Shown: positions 16,509 to 25,635 of the stretch, in pieces
Numbering within the stretch: position 1 is the stretch's first letter
Layout of the letters: each line of letters begins with the position of its first letter
NCBI GenBank assembly: GCA_900551995.1
Contig: URXW01000001.1
Span: 67,894-131,893, forward strand
Direction of reading: 5' to 3'
Source: an uncultured Eubacteriales bacterium
GTDB lineage: Bacteria; Bacillota; Clostridia; Oscillospirales; Oscillospiraceae
Length of the DNA stretch: 64,000 nucleotides
The notes under the pieces: generated by a model
Told to the model about the DNA's origin: nothing
Databases searched by the model: none
The model's input: the letters and a program-made list of their open reading frames with translations, nothing else
Program-made: the position numbers and the translations under genes

Positions 16509-17489
16509 TCATTCCTCCTGTTTGAGTTCTTTTGTGGGTTCATGGATCAGGGTGTATTTTCCCTCCTCCTCATCCGCGGCAGACAGGTTGAAAAGGTTGA
16601 GCTGCCAATGCCTTGCGGAATTGTGGCGGCGGGGGTCGTAATTGGTGATGACGATCTCCTCATACTCGCTTCCGGCCTTCTGCGACATGCTGTTGGGGCG
16701 AGTGGTGTGGAAGATGTAAAACTCCTTGTACAGCTCCACGATGAAGGGGCAGTAGTTGTAGGACACCATCACATACCCCTGGCACTCCAGAAGGGCGTCG
16801 TGGAGGCGCTGATGATCTTCCTTGGGAAACACCGCCGCATAACAGTCCTCCGCATCGTAATAGGGCGGATCAAAATACAGAAATGCGTCTGGCCGGTCGT
16901 ACTGACGGGCGACCTCCACACAGTCCTTGTTTTCGATGACGACATTTGCCAGCCTGCGGGAGCACTCCCAAATCAGGTAGAAGAAACGGCGGATGTCGCA
17001 GGATTTTCCGGCAAAGGACTTGGCACCGCCGCTGAAGCTGTATCGGATCAGCTTGAAAAAGTCGGCGGCCCGCCGCACATCGCCGCGAGGCGCCCGTTCC
17101 AGCATCATCCTTCGGATGGTCTCGGCATCCGGCGGCTCCAGATACCGCTCCGTCAGCTCCATCTCCTCGTCCAGATAGTCATCGGTGAATTCCTCTTTGG
17201 AGAAGAACTTATACAGCACATTGAAATCGTCGCGTGTATTCAGCGGCAGAAAACCCAACTCCAGCAGAAGCGCCATGGTCCTGTTTTTGACACAGCAGAA
17301 CAGGTTGGTCAGGTCACTGTTGAAGTCGTTGTAGACCTCCATACATCCCGGCTGGATGGGGCGGCTCAGGGTCACTGTGCCGCTGCCGCCGAACACATCA
17401 ATAAACCGGGAATACCGCGAGGGAGACAGCTTTCGGATCAGCCACAGCAGCTTGCTTTTACCGCCCACCCAGGGGATGAAGCTTTTCAA
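16509..17489 (-). CDS. DNA adenine methyltransferase (Dam/D12 family)
   Basis: A 326-residue D12-class adenine-N6 methyltransferase. The N-terminal FIPWVGGKSKLL and DVFGGSGTVTLS form the AdoMet site (motif X and motif I), and FDPPYY is the catalytic motif IV. The middle holds the target-recognition region. It probably protects the element DNA from host restriction or controls its replication. The start is a TTG at 17489 that overlaps the stop of the upstream gene as TTGA. No partner endonuclease is seen nearby, so it looks like an orphan methyltransferase. Confidence 0.88.
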   Translation of the reverse strand: MKSFIPWVGGKSKLLWLIRKLSPSRYSRFIDVFGGSGTVTLSRPIQPGCMEVYNDFNSDLTNLFCCVKNRTMALLLELGFLPLNTRDDFNVLYKFFSKEEFTDDYLDEEMELTERYLEPPDAETIRRMMLERAPRGDVRRAADFFKLIRYSFSGGAKSFAGKSCDIRRFFYLIWECSRRLANVVIENKDCVEVARQYDRPDAFLYFDPPYYDAEDCYAAVFPKEDHQRLHDALLECQGYVMVSYNYCPFIVELYKEFYIFHTTRPNSMSQKAGSEYEEIVITNYDPRRHNSARHWQLNLFNLSAADEEEGKYTLIHEPTKELKQEE

Positions 17490-17824
17490 GCGGTATCACC
17501 GCCCTCCAGCGGAAGGGATATCTGTCCGCTGTCGATGGATTGCTCCAGCGCCTTGGTGAGACCGCGTTCCGCGTGGGCGATCTTCTTGATCCGGCTCCGG
17601 AGCTGCCGGATCGTTCTGCGCAGTTCTTCCTCAGTACCGGCGTAATAATAGCCGGAAGCCGAGCTGCAGATGGGGACGCCATCCCCACGCAGGCTGTTGA
17701 TCAACCGGCGCAGGTCGGGGCCGCGGATCTGGAAAGCTGCCTCCAGCTCCCGGCTGGATACGACCCTTTCCGCTCCCTTGTGATAGGTCTTCAGGTACGC
17801 AGCGATGGGGTTTGTCGTGGTCAT
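17486..17824 (-). CDS. Winged-helix-like DNA-binding protein
   Basis: A 112-residue protein with VVSSRELEAAFQIRGPDLRR as a probable helix-turn-helix, then LINSLRGDGVPICSSASGYY as the recognition helix and wing. The C-terminal half is a basic helix. This arrangement occurs in small phage- and element-encoded winged-helix proteins. It sits just before the Dam gene (4-nt overlap), so it could regulate this operon. Confidence 0.6.
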   Translation of the reverse strand: MTTTNPIAAYLKTYHKGAERVVSSRELEAAFQIRGPDLRRLINSLRGDGVPICSSASGYYYAGTEEELRRTIRQLRSRIKKIAHAERGLTKALEQSIDSGQISLPLEGGDTA

Positions 17825-17862
17825 GCGGGCTCCTTTCCGGGGCTGTCACCCGAAAAGAGCGC

Positions 17863-17905
17863 AAAAAATCAGGGGCCGTTTGTCCCTTTCGGGTAACGGC
17901 CCCTG
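17863..17905 (-). terminator. Rho-independent terminator
   Basis: On the minus strand CAGGGGCCGTT-loop-AACGGCCCCTG is followed by ATTTTTT. It lies between the first ArdA-like gene and the winged-helix gene, in a 149-nt gap that otherwise holds only the ribosome site. Confidence 0.8.
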
Positions 17906-17973
17906 TGGTGTTCAGGCTATTTCATTTCTTATTTCATCACCTCCGTTGCGGCGGCTGGTCTGTGGGTGGCTTT

Positions 17974-19014
17974 TCACATGGACATGGTCGGCTCCATATC
18001 CGGCTGACTGTACTCATAGACCAGCTCTGTGCCGTTCCAGGATACGAAGCCATGCGCAGCGGCGGACAGACCCATGTTCTTCATCCTCTGGTTGGCATAC
18101 CCCTCCGCATCAAAGCAGGAGGCAAGCAGCTCGTCCCTGGGGTATACGCCGTCCCGTTTCGCCAGCTCTTTTCCGAAATCGGCGAGTTCCATGTCACGGG
18201 GCATGAAGTGATAGCAGTGGAGGTTCTGTGCCAGATCCAGGGCGTAATCCAGACGGTGGCAATCCTCCAGCTCCATCACAGCCTGCCATTTATCCAGCCA
18301 CTGGGGTCCTCCCTGCCCCTGTTCCGCCCAGACATAGCCGAAGTCGATGGCGTGACGGACGAGTTCCGCTGCGGAGCCGTACTGAGAGAGGATGTCCTTC
18401 AGCTGCGGGAGGCAGCAGCCCACATCCACAGCAATGCACTCGCTCAAAGACTCCACCTCCAGTGCGTCCAGCGCCAGGAGAAGCTCGTCCGGGTGTGCGG
18501 CATCCATATACTCGCCGGTGTCCGGGAATCCCACCCACACGCCGTCCGTATTGAAGCGGCTTGCCAGCCTGACTCGGATACCGTAGTCGCCTTTGTCGGG
18601 ATTCAGCGTCGGGGCGCCATCCAGAAACGGATCGATCAGGGAGGTGACCCTGATGAAGTGCCCGTCGCAGAAGGTGTTCCCACCTTTCTGGCGGTAAGCT
18701 GCCCCCACTTTCTCCGGGTCAAGAAATGCACGTGCCTGGGAGGCAGGGCGCTGGATCTGTTCCATGATAAATTTGCCAAGTCGGGCATCGTCCCCGGCGC
18801 CGTAGAACAGGTCGTAGTGATCCAATTGACTGGCAATCAGCATCACATCGCAGGTCATCCTCGGCTGCTCGATCTGCATGGCCCCTCGGAACAGGAGACT
18901 TTCTTTGACCGTCATGTTCTCGAACCGCCGCTCCAGCCAGTCGTGCTGGGACTTGGTCATTTCAAAGCCGTCCAGGAGATCAAGGAGCCGCCTGGTTTGC
19001 CGATTTGCCATCAC
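17974..19014 (-). CDS. ArdA-like antirestriction protein 1
   Basis: A 346-residue acidic protein. The segment LDLAQNLHCYHFMPRDMELA then FGKELAKRDGVYP, with a terminal FDAEGYANQRMKNMGLSAA, resembles the C-terminal part of ArdA-like antirestriction proteins of clostridial elements. ArdA proteins mimic DNA and block type I restriction enzymes in the new host. The middle repeats the AVDVGCCLPQLKDILSQYG-type helical block seen in its paralogues. The start overlaps the stop of the next gene as ATGA. It ends MEPTMSM. The assignment to ArdA is based on pattern and on similarity to the three neighbouring paralogues. Confidence 0.65.
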   Translation of the reverse strand: MMANRQTRRLLDLLDGFEMTKSQHDWLERRFENMTVKESLLFRGAMQIEQPRMTCDVMLIASQLDHYDLFYGAGDDARLGKFIMEQIQRPASQARAFLDPEKVGAAYRQKGGNTFCDGHFIRVTSLIDPFLDGAPTLNPDKGDYGIRVRLASRFNTDGVWVGFPDTGEYMDAAHPDELLLALDALEVESLSECIAVDVGCCLPQLKDILSQYGSAAELVRHAIDFGYVWAEQGQGGPQWLDKWQAVMELEDCHRLDYALDLAQNLHCYHFMPRDMELADFGKELAKRDGVYPRDELLASCFDAEGYANQRMKNMGLSAAAHGFVSWNGTELVYEYSQPDMEPTMSM

Positions 19015-20189
19015 ATCATCTCCATTCCGGCCTTCTCTGCCTGCATTTCTTCGCTGCGGATCGGCTCGCCATCCCTGCGCTGGACCAGCCCATAGGGGGT
19101 CAGCAGTGCGTTGTTTGACGCCATGACATCCTTGCCGTAGCTGTAGAGGACAATGTGCTTTTGCAAAATAGACCGGGAATGCTCATCCACAATGAAGCGA
19201 AGCTCCTCTACGGCCACCTCCTCGGGGGTCCGCTGATCCGGCTCGATCAGGTAGTCATCCAGATTTTCCGCAATTCGGACAGCGGCAGCGATATCGTGAC
19301 AATCCGCCGCAAGGATAACCGCCTTGTATGTGGAGAGGTCTCCTTGCGCGACCATCTCCTTGAAGCATTTGGCCAACTCGTTCAGTTCGTGAACATCATT
19401 GCAGTCCATGCTTTCCAGAAGCGCGGGCATCGCGCTGTCCTCCACCTGGACAGACATTTCCGACCATGAGGCGCCTCCGTAAGCCTCCAGAACAGCGTCC
19501 AGCCGTTCCTGCGTAGCGGGCAGATCCAGGCACATCCTGTTGTCCGGCTGCTCATCGGAGTGGGAGGGACACTTGCCGACCGTCAGGCGGATGCCATATT
19601 CCGGCGCTTCGGGGATCAAGGCCAGGCTGTCATATACCTGCTTCAGCTCGTTGTGCTGCGTGACATAACCACCGTTTGCAAAGACGCCGCCCTCCTCAAA
19701 TCGGGCGTTTCTGCCGAGCTTCTCAAAGTCCAGGTACTCGAAGATGGGGTCGGGGACTTTGTCAAGTGCGGGGATGAAATCATTCTCGGCGTAGAATCTG
19801 CCCAGCTGCTCATCCGTTGAGGCGTTGACCACGTGGCAGCAGTCTGTGCTGTAGGCCAGATCGATCATGGTGGCAACACTGATGGGGCCGTACTTTTTGG
19901 CCACCTCCATGTTGAACAGCCCTTCAAAGGCAGTCTTTTCTCTGCCGTTCATCTGTCCCAGACAGGTTGCCAAAGCGTTAAGCTGATAGAGATCGCATTC
20001 ATGGGCCAAATGGTCTTGCAGGAAGACAAAGCCATGGTGTTCGAGGAATTCCCATCTCGGCTTTTCGCCCAGCGTCATCTGAAGCTTGTCCAGCGCATCC
20101 AGAAGGCCGTAGTAGGTAGCCGGAAGCTCCAGCTCGCACCACCGGTTCGTCTTCTCCCCGAACAGCTCCACACGAAACACTTTATCCAA
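19011..20189 (-). CDS. ArdA-like antirestriction protein 2
   Basis: A 392-residue acidic protein built like its neighbours: repeated blocks with a [22 protein letters not shown] helix pair, [29 protein letters not shown] and, near the end, [17 protein letters not shown]. The [10 protein letters not shown]...GGVF..GGYV pattern is close to the ArdA C-terminal signature. The start codon is a TTG inside the last codons of the DUF4314-like gene, preceded by GGGAGGG at 8 nt. It ends [10 protein letters not shown]. The exact biochemical target cannot be read from sequence. Confidence 0.62.
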   Translation of the reverse strand: MDKVFRVELFGEKTNRWCELELPATYYGLLDALDKLQMTLGEKPRWEFLEHHGFVFLQDHLAHECDLYQLNALATCLGQMNGREKTAFEGLFNMEVAKKYGPISVATMIDLAYSTDCCHVVNASTDEQLGRFYAENDFIPALDKVPDPIFEYLDFEKLGRNARFEEGGVFANGGYVTQHNELKQVYDSLALIPEAPEYGIRLTVGKCPSHSDEQPDNRMCLDLPATQERLDAVLEAYGGASWSEMSVQVEDSAMPALLESMDCNDVHELNELAKCFKEMVAQGDLSTYKAVILAADCHDIAAAVRIAENLDDYLIEPDQRTPEEVAVEELRFIVDEHSRSILQKHIVLYSYGKDVMASNNALLTPYGLVQRRDGEPIRSEEMQAEKAGMEMM

Positions 20190-21279
20190 GGGTCATCCCT
20201 CCCATCGTCGTTCCATGCTCCATATCATTCGCCTCGTCCGGGGGACAAGGCTCACTCATTTTGCCGGAACTCCTCTCCCCACCGAACCCGCTGTGCCGGG
20301 CTTCGGCGGGGGCCCCGGTTTGTACATAGTCTTCCTGGTACTTGGCGGGGTCAGCGCCGGGGGCATCCCAGCCGCACATACTGCCCACCTCCATGGCCTG
20401 CCGCTGAATGGGGCTGACTCCCAGTTTTTCGTTCAGCTCGTCCGCCAGCTCCACATTTTTCTCCTTGTCGCCGGTGTCCCAATCGGAGGGGTAGTAGCCG
20501 GTCTCGCCCCGGCGGATGCAGATGAGATCGCCGGTGGACCTGAGGGTGGAGAAGCACATCTCCGGCAGGCCGTCTGCCACTCTGGGCGCGAACTGCTCCG
20601 CCTCGGTTCGGATGTCCCAATTGTCCTCCATGCTCCACAGGTGGACATACAGCTCGTCGTCGCCGACGCAGATCTCCCGCTGTTCGAAACCCTCGCCCCA
20701 GCCATCCGAGGCCTGGCCGGAGACGTACTCCTTCAGGGTGGTCAGATCTTCCGGGGTGAGGGCGCCGACCACCCGGCACTCAGCCACGCCCCATAGCCGG
20801 CCGTTCCGCTCCTCGACGGTGAACACGGCGGATTTGACCTTCTGGTTGACGCTGTCATCCTTGCCATACCAGTGCATGATGCCGCTCTCGGCTTCTTCCG
20901 GCATCCGGTTGTTGATCAGGGCTCTGAGGATCTCGCCCTCATAGCACCGCAGCAGCCTTCCGTCCAGCGGGGTGCTGTCGTCCTCCATCTCCCCATACTC
21001 GTTGCGGGTGTAGAGATCGGCGGTCAGGGGCATATACAGCTTCAGGGTGGTGGGCTCGGGCGGCAGAACGGTGAAGCTGTCCTCACCGATGATCAGCGCC
21101 AGGGTTCTGCCGTTGTCCCACTTCATGTGGAACTGCCCAGCATCGTCGATGTAGTCCAGAGTCCCTGTGCTGCCCGGCTCCAGCGGGGCATACGGGTCTT
21201 TCATCTCTCTGAGCTTGATCCTCGAACCTGCGGGGAACTGTTCCCGCAGGAAGTCCAGCCATTCTTTTGGTGCTGACAT
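20182..21279 (-). CDS. DUF4314-like multidomain element protein
   Basis: A 365-residue protein. The N-terminus ([20 protein letters not shown], then [20 protein letters not shown]) is the DUF4314 module. The centre resembles another element-specific domain ([20 protein letters not shown], then [13 protein letters not shown]). The C-terminal 50 residues are polar and likely disordered and end [10 protein letters not shown]. The MGGM codons contain the ribosome site of the downstream gene. The function is unknown; it belongs to the accessory set next to the antirestriction genes. Confidence 0.65.
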   Translation of the reverse strand: MSAPKEWLDFLREQFPAGSRIKLREMKDPYAPLEPGSTGTLDYIDDAGQFHMKWDNGRTLALIIGEDSFTVLPPEPTTLKLYMPLTADLYTRNEYGEMEDDSTPLDGRLLRCYEGEILRALINNRMPEEAESGIMHWYGKDDSVNQKVKSAVFTVEERNGRLWGVAECRVVGALTPEDLTTLKEYVSGQASDGWGEGFEQREICVGDDELYVHLWSMEDNWDIRTEAEQFAPRVADGLPEMCFSTLRSTGDLICIRRGETGYYPSDWDTGDKEKNVELADELNEKLGVSPIQRQAMEVGSMCGWDAPGADPAKYQEDYVQTGAPAEARHSGFGGERSSGKMSEPCPPDEANDMEHGTTMGGMTLG

Positions 21280-22290
21280 TTACATTCCTCCCATATTCAT
21301 ATTTTGGCCGGGATTGTTTTCATAGTCCGCAAGAGAATGGGGATTTTCTTCGCCATAAAGGTCGAAGAGGATGTCATCCACCTGTTTGCGGACAGCCGGG
21401 TCATCCGTCAGAGTCTCATACCGGAAACCCGTCACATCCCGATACGGCAGTTCCTGCCGGATGGCAGCCAGATAGGTTTGGGGATCGTGATACTCCCGCT
21501 GTTCCCCATTGGCAAAGGTCGCACGCCCCACGGCCCTGTTCTGCTGGGCCATCTGCTGCTGACGCAGGTCATAGCAGTAGAGATACCCCTGGTAGTCGCC
21601 GGGAAACGGGGTGCAGCGCAGGCAGTAGCGGTAATGCTCCGTTTCTGCGATGTAGCCATAACTCCGGCCGTCCTCGGTGATGGCCCCGCCGTTCCGATAG
21701 CAGTAGGCTCTCATCGATGCCAGGTCCTTCAACGGGCCATCGGCACGAAGGGTGTCCACCACTTCCTGAAGGTCATCCTTAAATTCCCCGGTGTTGAATT
21801 GGTCTTCGTTATGGGGCCACCAGGAATGGTGAAATCCTTTTCCGGAAGAACCGAAATCCATCCGCACATGGCCCACTGTACCGGCCTGAAGGTCCCGTTC
21901 TTCTTCCACCTGAGAATAGAACAGGCCCGCCTCCTCACGGGAAGCGGGCCTGAGTTTATATTTGGGTGGAGTCTTCAACCCATACTGTTTGCAAAATTCC
22001 TTGAGTGTGATCTCATCGCCGAGAAAATCCAGCGCATCACCAATCTCACGGTAGTCCTGATTATCCGGAAAGGAAATCGGTTCCGGCACAACGATAGAAC
22101 CAGCGTGATTAACCACAACCAGAATTTCCAGCGTACAGGGTGAGCCCGGATCATTGTCACTGCCTCGCAGATCATATACATGCCAACCGTCCGGCACAGT
22201 GTGGGTGTCTACTCGCGCATTGGTGAACAGGGCAGGCTTCCCAAACAGCTCGATATGCTCATACTCCTCAGTCATCGCATTGACGCTCAT
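21280..22290 (-). CDS. LPD28-like element protein
   Basis: A 336-residue soluble protein. Its first 120 residues (EHIELFGKPALFTNARVDTH, GWHVYDLRGSDNDPGSPC) match what I recall of the LPD28 domain of large polyvalent element proteins. The central part repeats RDVTG/YGYIAETEHYRYCLRC-type sequence of unknown role. The tail is GQNMNMGGM; the codons of its last residues, with the stop, form the GGAGGAATGTAA ribosome site of the next gene. AGAGGTGA precedes its own ATG. Confidence 0.65.
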   Translation of the reverse strand: MSVNAMTEEYEHIELFGKPALFTNARVDTHTVPDGWHVYDLRGSDNDPGSPCTLEILVVVNHAGSIVVPEPISFPDNQDYREIGDALDFLGDEITLKEFCKQYGLKTPPKYKLRPASREEAGLFYSQVEEERDLQAGTVGHVRMDFGSSGKGFHHSWWPHNEDQFNTGEFKDDLQEVVDTLRADGPLKDLASMRAYCYRNGGAITEDGRSYGYIAETEHYRYCLRCTPFPGDYQGYLYCYDLRQQQMAQQNRAVGRATFANGEQREYHDPQTYLAAIRQELPYRDVTGFRYETLTDDPAVRKQVDDILFDLYGEENPHSLADYENNPGQNMNMGGM

Positions 22291-22336
22291 TATTTCACCT
22301 CTTTCCCCTTGGTATAGCTACACAACATACCACAGC

Positions 22337-22450
22337 TCAGCGGAAATGGCTATGGCCAAAAGGCATCTTGCCGGAAAAGTGGAGATACCCGGCGACAGCG
22401 GCTCCCAGTGCCGCCATAGATGCTATTGTGATCATTATTTTCTTCTTCAT
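22337..22450 (-). CDS. 37-residue membrane peptide
   Basis: A very small gene with an excellent ribosome site (GGGAGGA, 6 nt before the ATG at 22450). The product starts MKKKIMITIASMAALGAAVA, a basic start and one hydrophobic helix, and ends with a His-containing tail, PFGHSHFR. It could be a small membrane-inserted peptide that tunes a larger partner. It lies alone in the 263-nt space between the LPD28-like and ArdA-like genes. Confidence 0.55.
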   Translation of the reverse strand: MKKKIMITIASMAALGAAVAGYLHFSGKMPFGHSHFR

Positions 22451-22482
22451 TCACATTCCTCCCAATCATTGGATCGTGTTGT

Positions 22483-22554
22483 TCAGGTCACCTGCATATC
22501 GAGGAGAGAATACGCCGCCAGCTTTACGCAGAGCAGTTCGGTTTCGTGGGGCAT
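22483..22554 (-). CDS. Possible 23-residue peptide
   Basis: An ATG overlaps the stop of the ArdA-like gene as TGATG, with GGAAGG about 9 nt upstream, and opens a 23-codon frame (MPHETELLCVKLAAYSLLDM...). It may be a coupled micro-gene or simply chance. No similarity is recognised. Confidence 0.3.
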   Translation of the reverse strand: MPHETELLCVKLAAYSLLDMQVT

Positions 22555-23675
22555 CAGGAAAGCCCTTCCATCTCCATCGCCTGCGTTTCCTCAGCAAAGG
22601 GGCTGCTGCACCGGCGAATCAGGCCAAATTCCGTGCGCCGGACTCCGTCCTCCACCATGGCGTCCTCGCCCAGCTTCTCGAAATCCATATACCCGTCGAT
22701 GGTATCGATCAGTTCATCATCGGCACCGATGCGCCGAAGGACCGTTTGCCCGTATTCATAGGCGTCCTCCGGGATGCGCTCGTAGTCGTCCAGATTCATG
22801 GCATAGCGGAGCGCCTCCTGCATGGTCCCTGGCTGTTCCACAGAAAGAACCGACAGATATTTCAGCAGCTCACCATCGTCACACTGCATCCCCTCAATGG
22901 CCCAGGCCAATTCGTTTGCGTCTTCCACGCAGACCCCTGTAGTGGGAATATGCTCGTCCATATAGGGAACAGAAAACGACACTCTGGTGATTGCTGCCTC
23001 GGCAAAACAATCGATGCCCAGTGTTCTTTTTACTCGCTCCAATTCCTCTTTCGTTGCCGGAAGGCAGACGATCGCTTGCGCCTTAGCGGAGGAGAGGTCG
23101 AGCTGGACCTTCGACTTTTTCTCTCTGACAAGCGCATCATCCTGCTTGCGGAGCACATAGCCTGCATGGGTATAGGCGCCGCCATGGTCGGCATAGTATT
23201 CTGCGCCGATCTTCGCAAAGTCCAGGTAGGGCCAGGCGGCTTCAGGGAATCTGGGATCGCCCTGAATCTGGCCTGCAACAGCGACATAACGGCCAAGTGT
23301 CACATCTGAATTGACATTGGGAATGAGGATGTAGTCCGGCACCTGTTCCGCCACACGAATCATATCACTCAGGTCATTGATGCTGCTGCCATCCAATGCG
23401 CCGGCATAGATGTTCCGTTCACGGGAGTCCATTTTGGCAATGATGCTGGAAAGCTGATTCAGCTGTGCAAGCTGCGTTCTGGAATCGGGGTCAAGCCCGC
23501 TGAGGTACGACGGCAGATTAGCGATCACGCTTTTGATCTCGACGATCTCTGTTTTGCCCGTTCTGCTGGCCTCATCAAGCCGGCTGACCGCTTCTGTCAT
23601 AGCGTCATGCGATGCGGGAAAATGGAGCGGGACAATGGCCGGACTGCCGCTTCGTTTCATGAAGAGTTGGATCAT
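22554..23675 (-). CDS. ArdA-like antirestriction protein 3
   Basis: A 373-residue acidic protein. Two repeated modules are visible: each has a RVAEQVPDYILIPNVNSDVT-like or ALRYAMNLDDYERIPEDAYE-like block, followed by PYLDFAKIGAEYYADHGGAY or GYMDFEKLGEDAMVEDGV. This is the conserved ArdA-type segment of clostridial elements. The start (ATG 23675) overlaps the previous stop and uses AGGGGGA encoded by the Gly-Gly of the upstream gene. It ends EETQAMEMEGLS, a relative of the Met-rich tails. Confidence 0.68.
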   Translation of the reverse strand: MIQLFMKRSGSPAIVPLHFPASHDAMTEAVSRLDEASRTGKTEIVEIKSVIANLPSYLSGLDPDSRTQLAQLNQLSSIIAKMDSRERNIYAGALDGSSINDLSDMIRVAEQVPDYILIPNVNSDVTLGRYVAVAGQIQGDPRFPEAAWPYLDFAKIGAEYYADHGGAYTHAGYVLRKQDDALVREKKSKVQLDLSSAKAQAIVCLPATKEELERVKRTLGIDCFAEAAITRVSFSVPYMDEHIPTTGVCVEDANELAWAIEGMQCDDGELLKYLSVLSVEQPGTMQEALRYAMNLDDYERIPEDAYEYGQTVLRRIGADDELIDTIDGYMDFEKLGEDAMVEDGVRRTEFGLIRRCSSPFAEETQAMEMEGLS

Positions 23676-24871
23676 GCCATTCCCCCTATCTGAAAGTCCT
23701 GTTCCCGCTGATAGGCTTCTGCCGGGTCATCCGCCATCAGTTCCTCCAGACTCAGCGCACCCTGGTAGGCGATATAGCCGCGGTCAGTAAACACGCCGGA
23801 CTCCTGATCCATGTGCTGCAGGCCATACCGCTCGTAGTCATAGAACTCGTCCAGATTGGGGTCATACTCAAAATGACCGGATTTCTGGATCATGTATTTT
23901 CCGTATTCCGCAGGGGTATGTGCGCCGGGGGCAAATGCAAAGAGATCCAGGTTTTCCGCCAGATGCCGGATCTGACCGGCGCACTCCGGCTTGGCCATGC
24001 TGACTGCGGCCCCCAGCTTCTCACGGGCGTCATATGAAAGCTTGTCCATGACCAGCGCCAGCTCATTGAGCTCGTGTATGTTTTCGCACCGGAAGTCCAG
24101 TACCACATCCACTTCCTCGGGAAATGAGCTTTCACTCATCCAAAGACACCTATTCTCAGGCGCAATGCCGCTGCGCTGCATGGCGCGTTCAATCTGGCCT
24201 TTGGAGGCAGGGAGGTATATCCAGGTGACATTTTGGGTGTTCTCCGGTTCCTGTCGGGAAGATATTCCGATAGCGGTCAGATCGGCCTCATAGTGATAGC
24301 AGGGCAGGTGCTTTCCATCGTAGAGCTGCGAGAGCTGCATACCGTTGTCATAGACCACACCGTAGCGGGTGATGGTTCCCTCGTTGCCCTCAATCAGCAA
24401 GATGGCGGTTTCCTCTCCGTCCAACTGCTCCAGTTCCTCCATGCTGGCACACCCGCCATGGATGTTCATGTAGTGATCACGGCCAACCTCTTTCAAATTT
24501 GTGAAGTCCGTGATCACCGTTGCCTGCTGGCAGCAAAAGGTCAGGTTGATGAGATCCTTCATGCTGGTGAGCTGCAGTTTTTCGGCCATGGCCTGAAATT
24601 GCGAAAACTCGCCCACATCAAAGCTGTCCAGCCGCTTAGCCAGATAGTCCAGCTCGTCCAGATTGACCCTGGCACCTTCCAGCCGATACAGCACAGGCCA
24701 GGCGCTGTCGAGTGCGTCCACATGGCAGTCGGCATCCGATACATGGCCGATTTCCAGTGACTCCAACAGCGCAACGCAGTGGTCGTATTGATTTCTGGGA
24801 ATGGGCAGGGGGATCGTCGCAACACCATATTCCGGGTGGTCGGCGTTGCTCAGAACTGCTTTCATGATCAA
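23672..24871 (-). CDS. ArdA-like antirestriction protein 4
   Basis: A 399-residue protein that I recognise best among the four. It has LDYLAKRLDSFDVGEFSQFQ, MKDLINLTFCCQQATVITDF and, at the end, PAEYGKYMIQKSGHFEYD, YDYERYGLQHM and FTDRGYIAYQG. Proteins with these blocks are commonly annotated as ArdA antirestriction proteins in gut Firmicutes. It would mimic DNA and inhibit restriction after transfer. The start is a TTG at 24871 that overlaps the upstream stop as TTGA, with AAAGG at a suitable distance. It ends QIGGMA; these codons carry the ribosome site of the next gene. Confidence 0.72.
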   Translation of the reverse strand: MIMKAVLSNADHPEYGVATIPLPIPRNQYDHCVALLESLEIGHVSDADCHVDALDSAWPVLYRLEGARVNLDELDYLAKRLDSFDVGEFSQFQAMAEKLQLTSMKDLINLTFCCQQATVITDFTNLKEVGRDHYMNIHGGCASMEELEQLDGEETAILLIEGNEGTITRYGVVYDNGMQLSQLYDGKHLPCYHYEADLTAIGISSRQEPENTQNVTWIYLPASKGQIERAMQRSGIAPENRCLWMSESSFPEEVDVVLDFRCENIHELNELALVMDKLSYDAREKLGAAVSMAKPECAGQIRHLAENLDLFAFAPGAHTPAEYGKYMIQKSGHFEYDPNLDEFYDYERYGLQHMDQESGVFTDRGYIAYQGALSLEELMADDPAEAYQREQDFQIGGMA

Positions 24872-25563
24872 TTTGCATCACCTTTCTTTTTCTCAAAATT
24901 CAAAATCGCATCACCGTACTTGGCCAGAAGCAGAGCGCAGATAATCAGGTGGAACGCCTCATCTGTGACCAATTCGGGGGATGCGAGATCGGCAATGGTA
25001 ATGTTTTGGCTGCCGGTGGAAATGGCTTTGGCCGCCTGATAAACGCTGTAAAGCTCCGGCTGGATGCCGGCCAGCCGGACGGACTGGAAATCAAATCCGC
25101 AGGCATCAAACTTCCAGATCATCCTGCGCCAGATATCGTCGTAGGCTGTCAGGAGAAACAGTGCGGCCTGGTTGCGCTGCGACAATCGGCGGCAACGTGT
25201 TCGCCAGTGCATCCAACGGCTACGGTGTTCGTCAGAATGGAAGGCTTGCAGAGGATATGGGTAGATCTCCTGTGCCAACCGTTTCCAAAGCCTCATTCTC
25301 AGCTTGCCACGGAGGCAGTCCTCAATTACTTTCGCAAGGCTGAGCGACCCGGTCTCGATTCGTTCCCCCAGGCAAGTGCATTCACACAGCGGGCAGGGAT
25401 TTTCCTTTGAGTAGTTTGTGCAGTACTGGCAATCGACATCTTCAGACTGATAGTGAAATGTAGGTCGGCGTAGGCCGTGACCTCTGGGCTTGAAATGGGG
25501 CGGGGTCATCATCATCTGCTCCATCTGGTATAAGGGGGTATCTCTCATGAAGTAGCGCGTCAT
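24868..25563 (-). CDS. Unknown protein with Cys-rich zinc-binding segment
   Basis: A 231-residue basic protein. Residues about 44-65 hold CQYCTNYSKENPCPLCECTC, which looks like a zinc site. The following part is helical and Arg/Trp-rich (WMHWRTRCRRLSQRNQAALF). A clostridial-element protein of this build is familiar to me but has no known function. It lies directly upstream of the ArdA-like gene with a TTGA overlap, after a terminator. Confidence 0.6.
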   Translation of the reverse strand: MTRYFMRDTPLYQMEQMMMTPPHFKPRGHGLRRPTFHYQSEDVDCQYCTNYSKENPCPLCECTCLGERIETGSLSLAKVIEDCLRGKLRMRLWKRLAQEIYPYPLQAFHSDEHRSRWMHWRTRCRRLSQRNQAALFLLTAYDDIWRRMIWKFDACGFDFQSVRLAGIQPELYSVYQAAKAISTGSQNITIADLASPELVTDEAFHLIICALLLAKYGDAILNFEKKKGDAN

Positions 25564-25585
25564 GGGTGGTGTGCTCCTTTCGGTG

Positions 25586-25628
25586 AAATAAAAAAGCGCC
25601 GGAGTCTTATTTCTAAAACTCCGGCGCT
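25586..25628 (-). terminator. Rho-independent terminator
   Basis: On the minus strand AGCGCCGGAGT-loop-ACTCCGGCGCT is followed by TTTTTATTT. It lies downstream of the gene at 25636-26328. Confidence 0.85.
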
Positions 25629-25635
25629 CGGTGTA

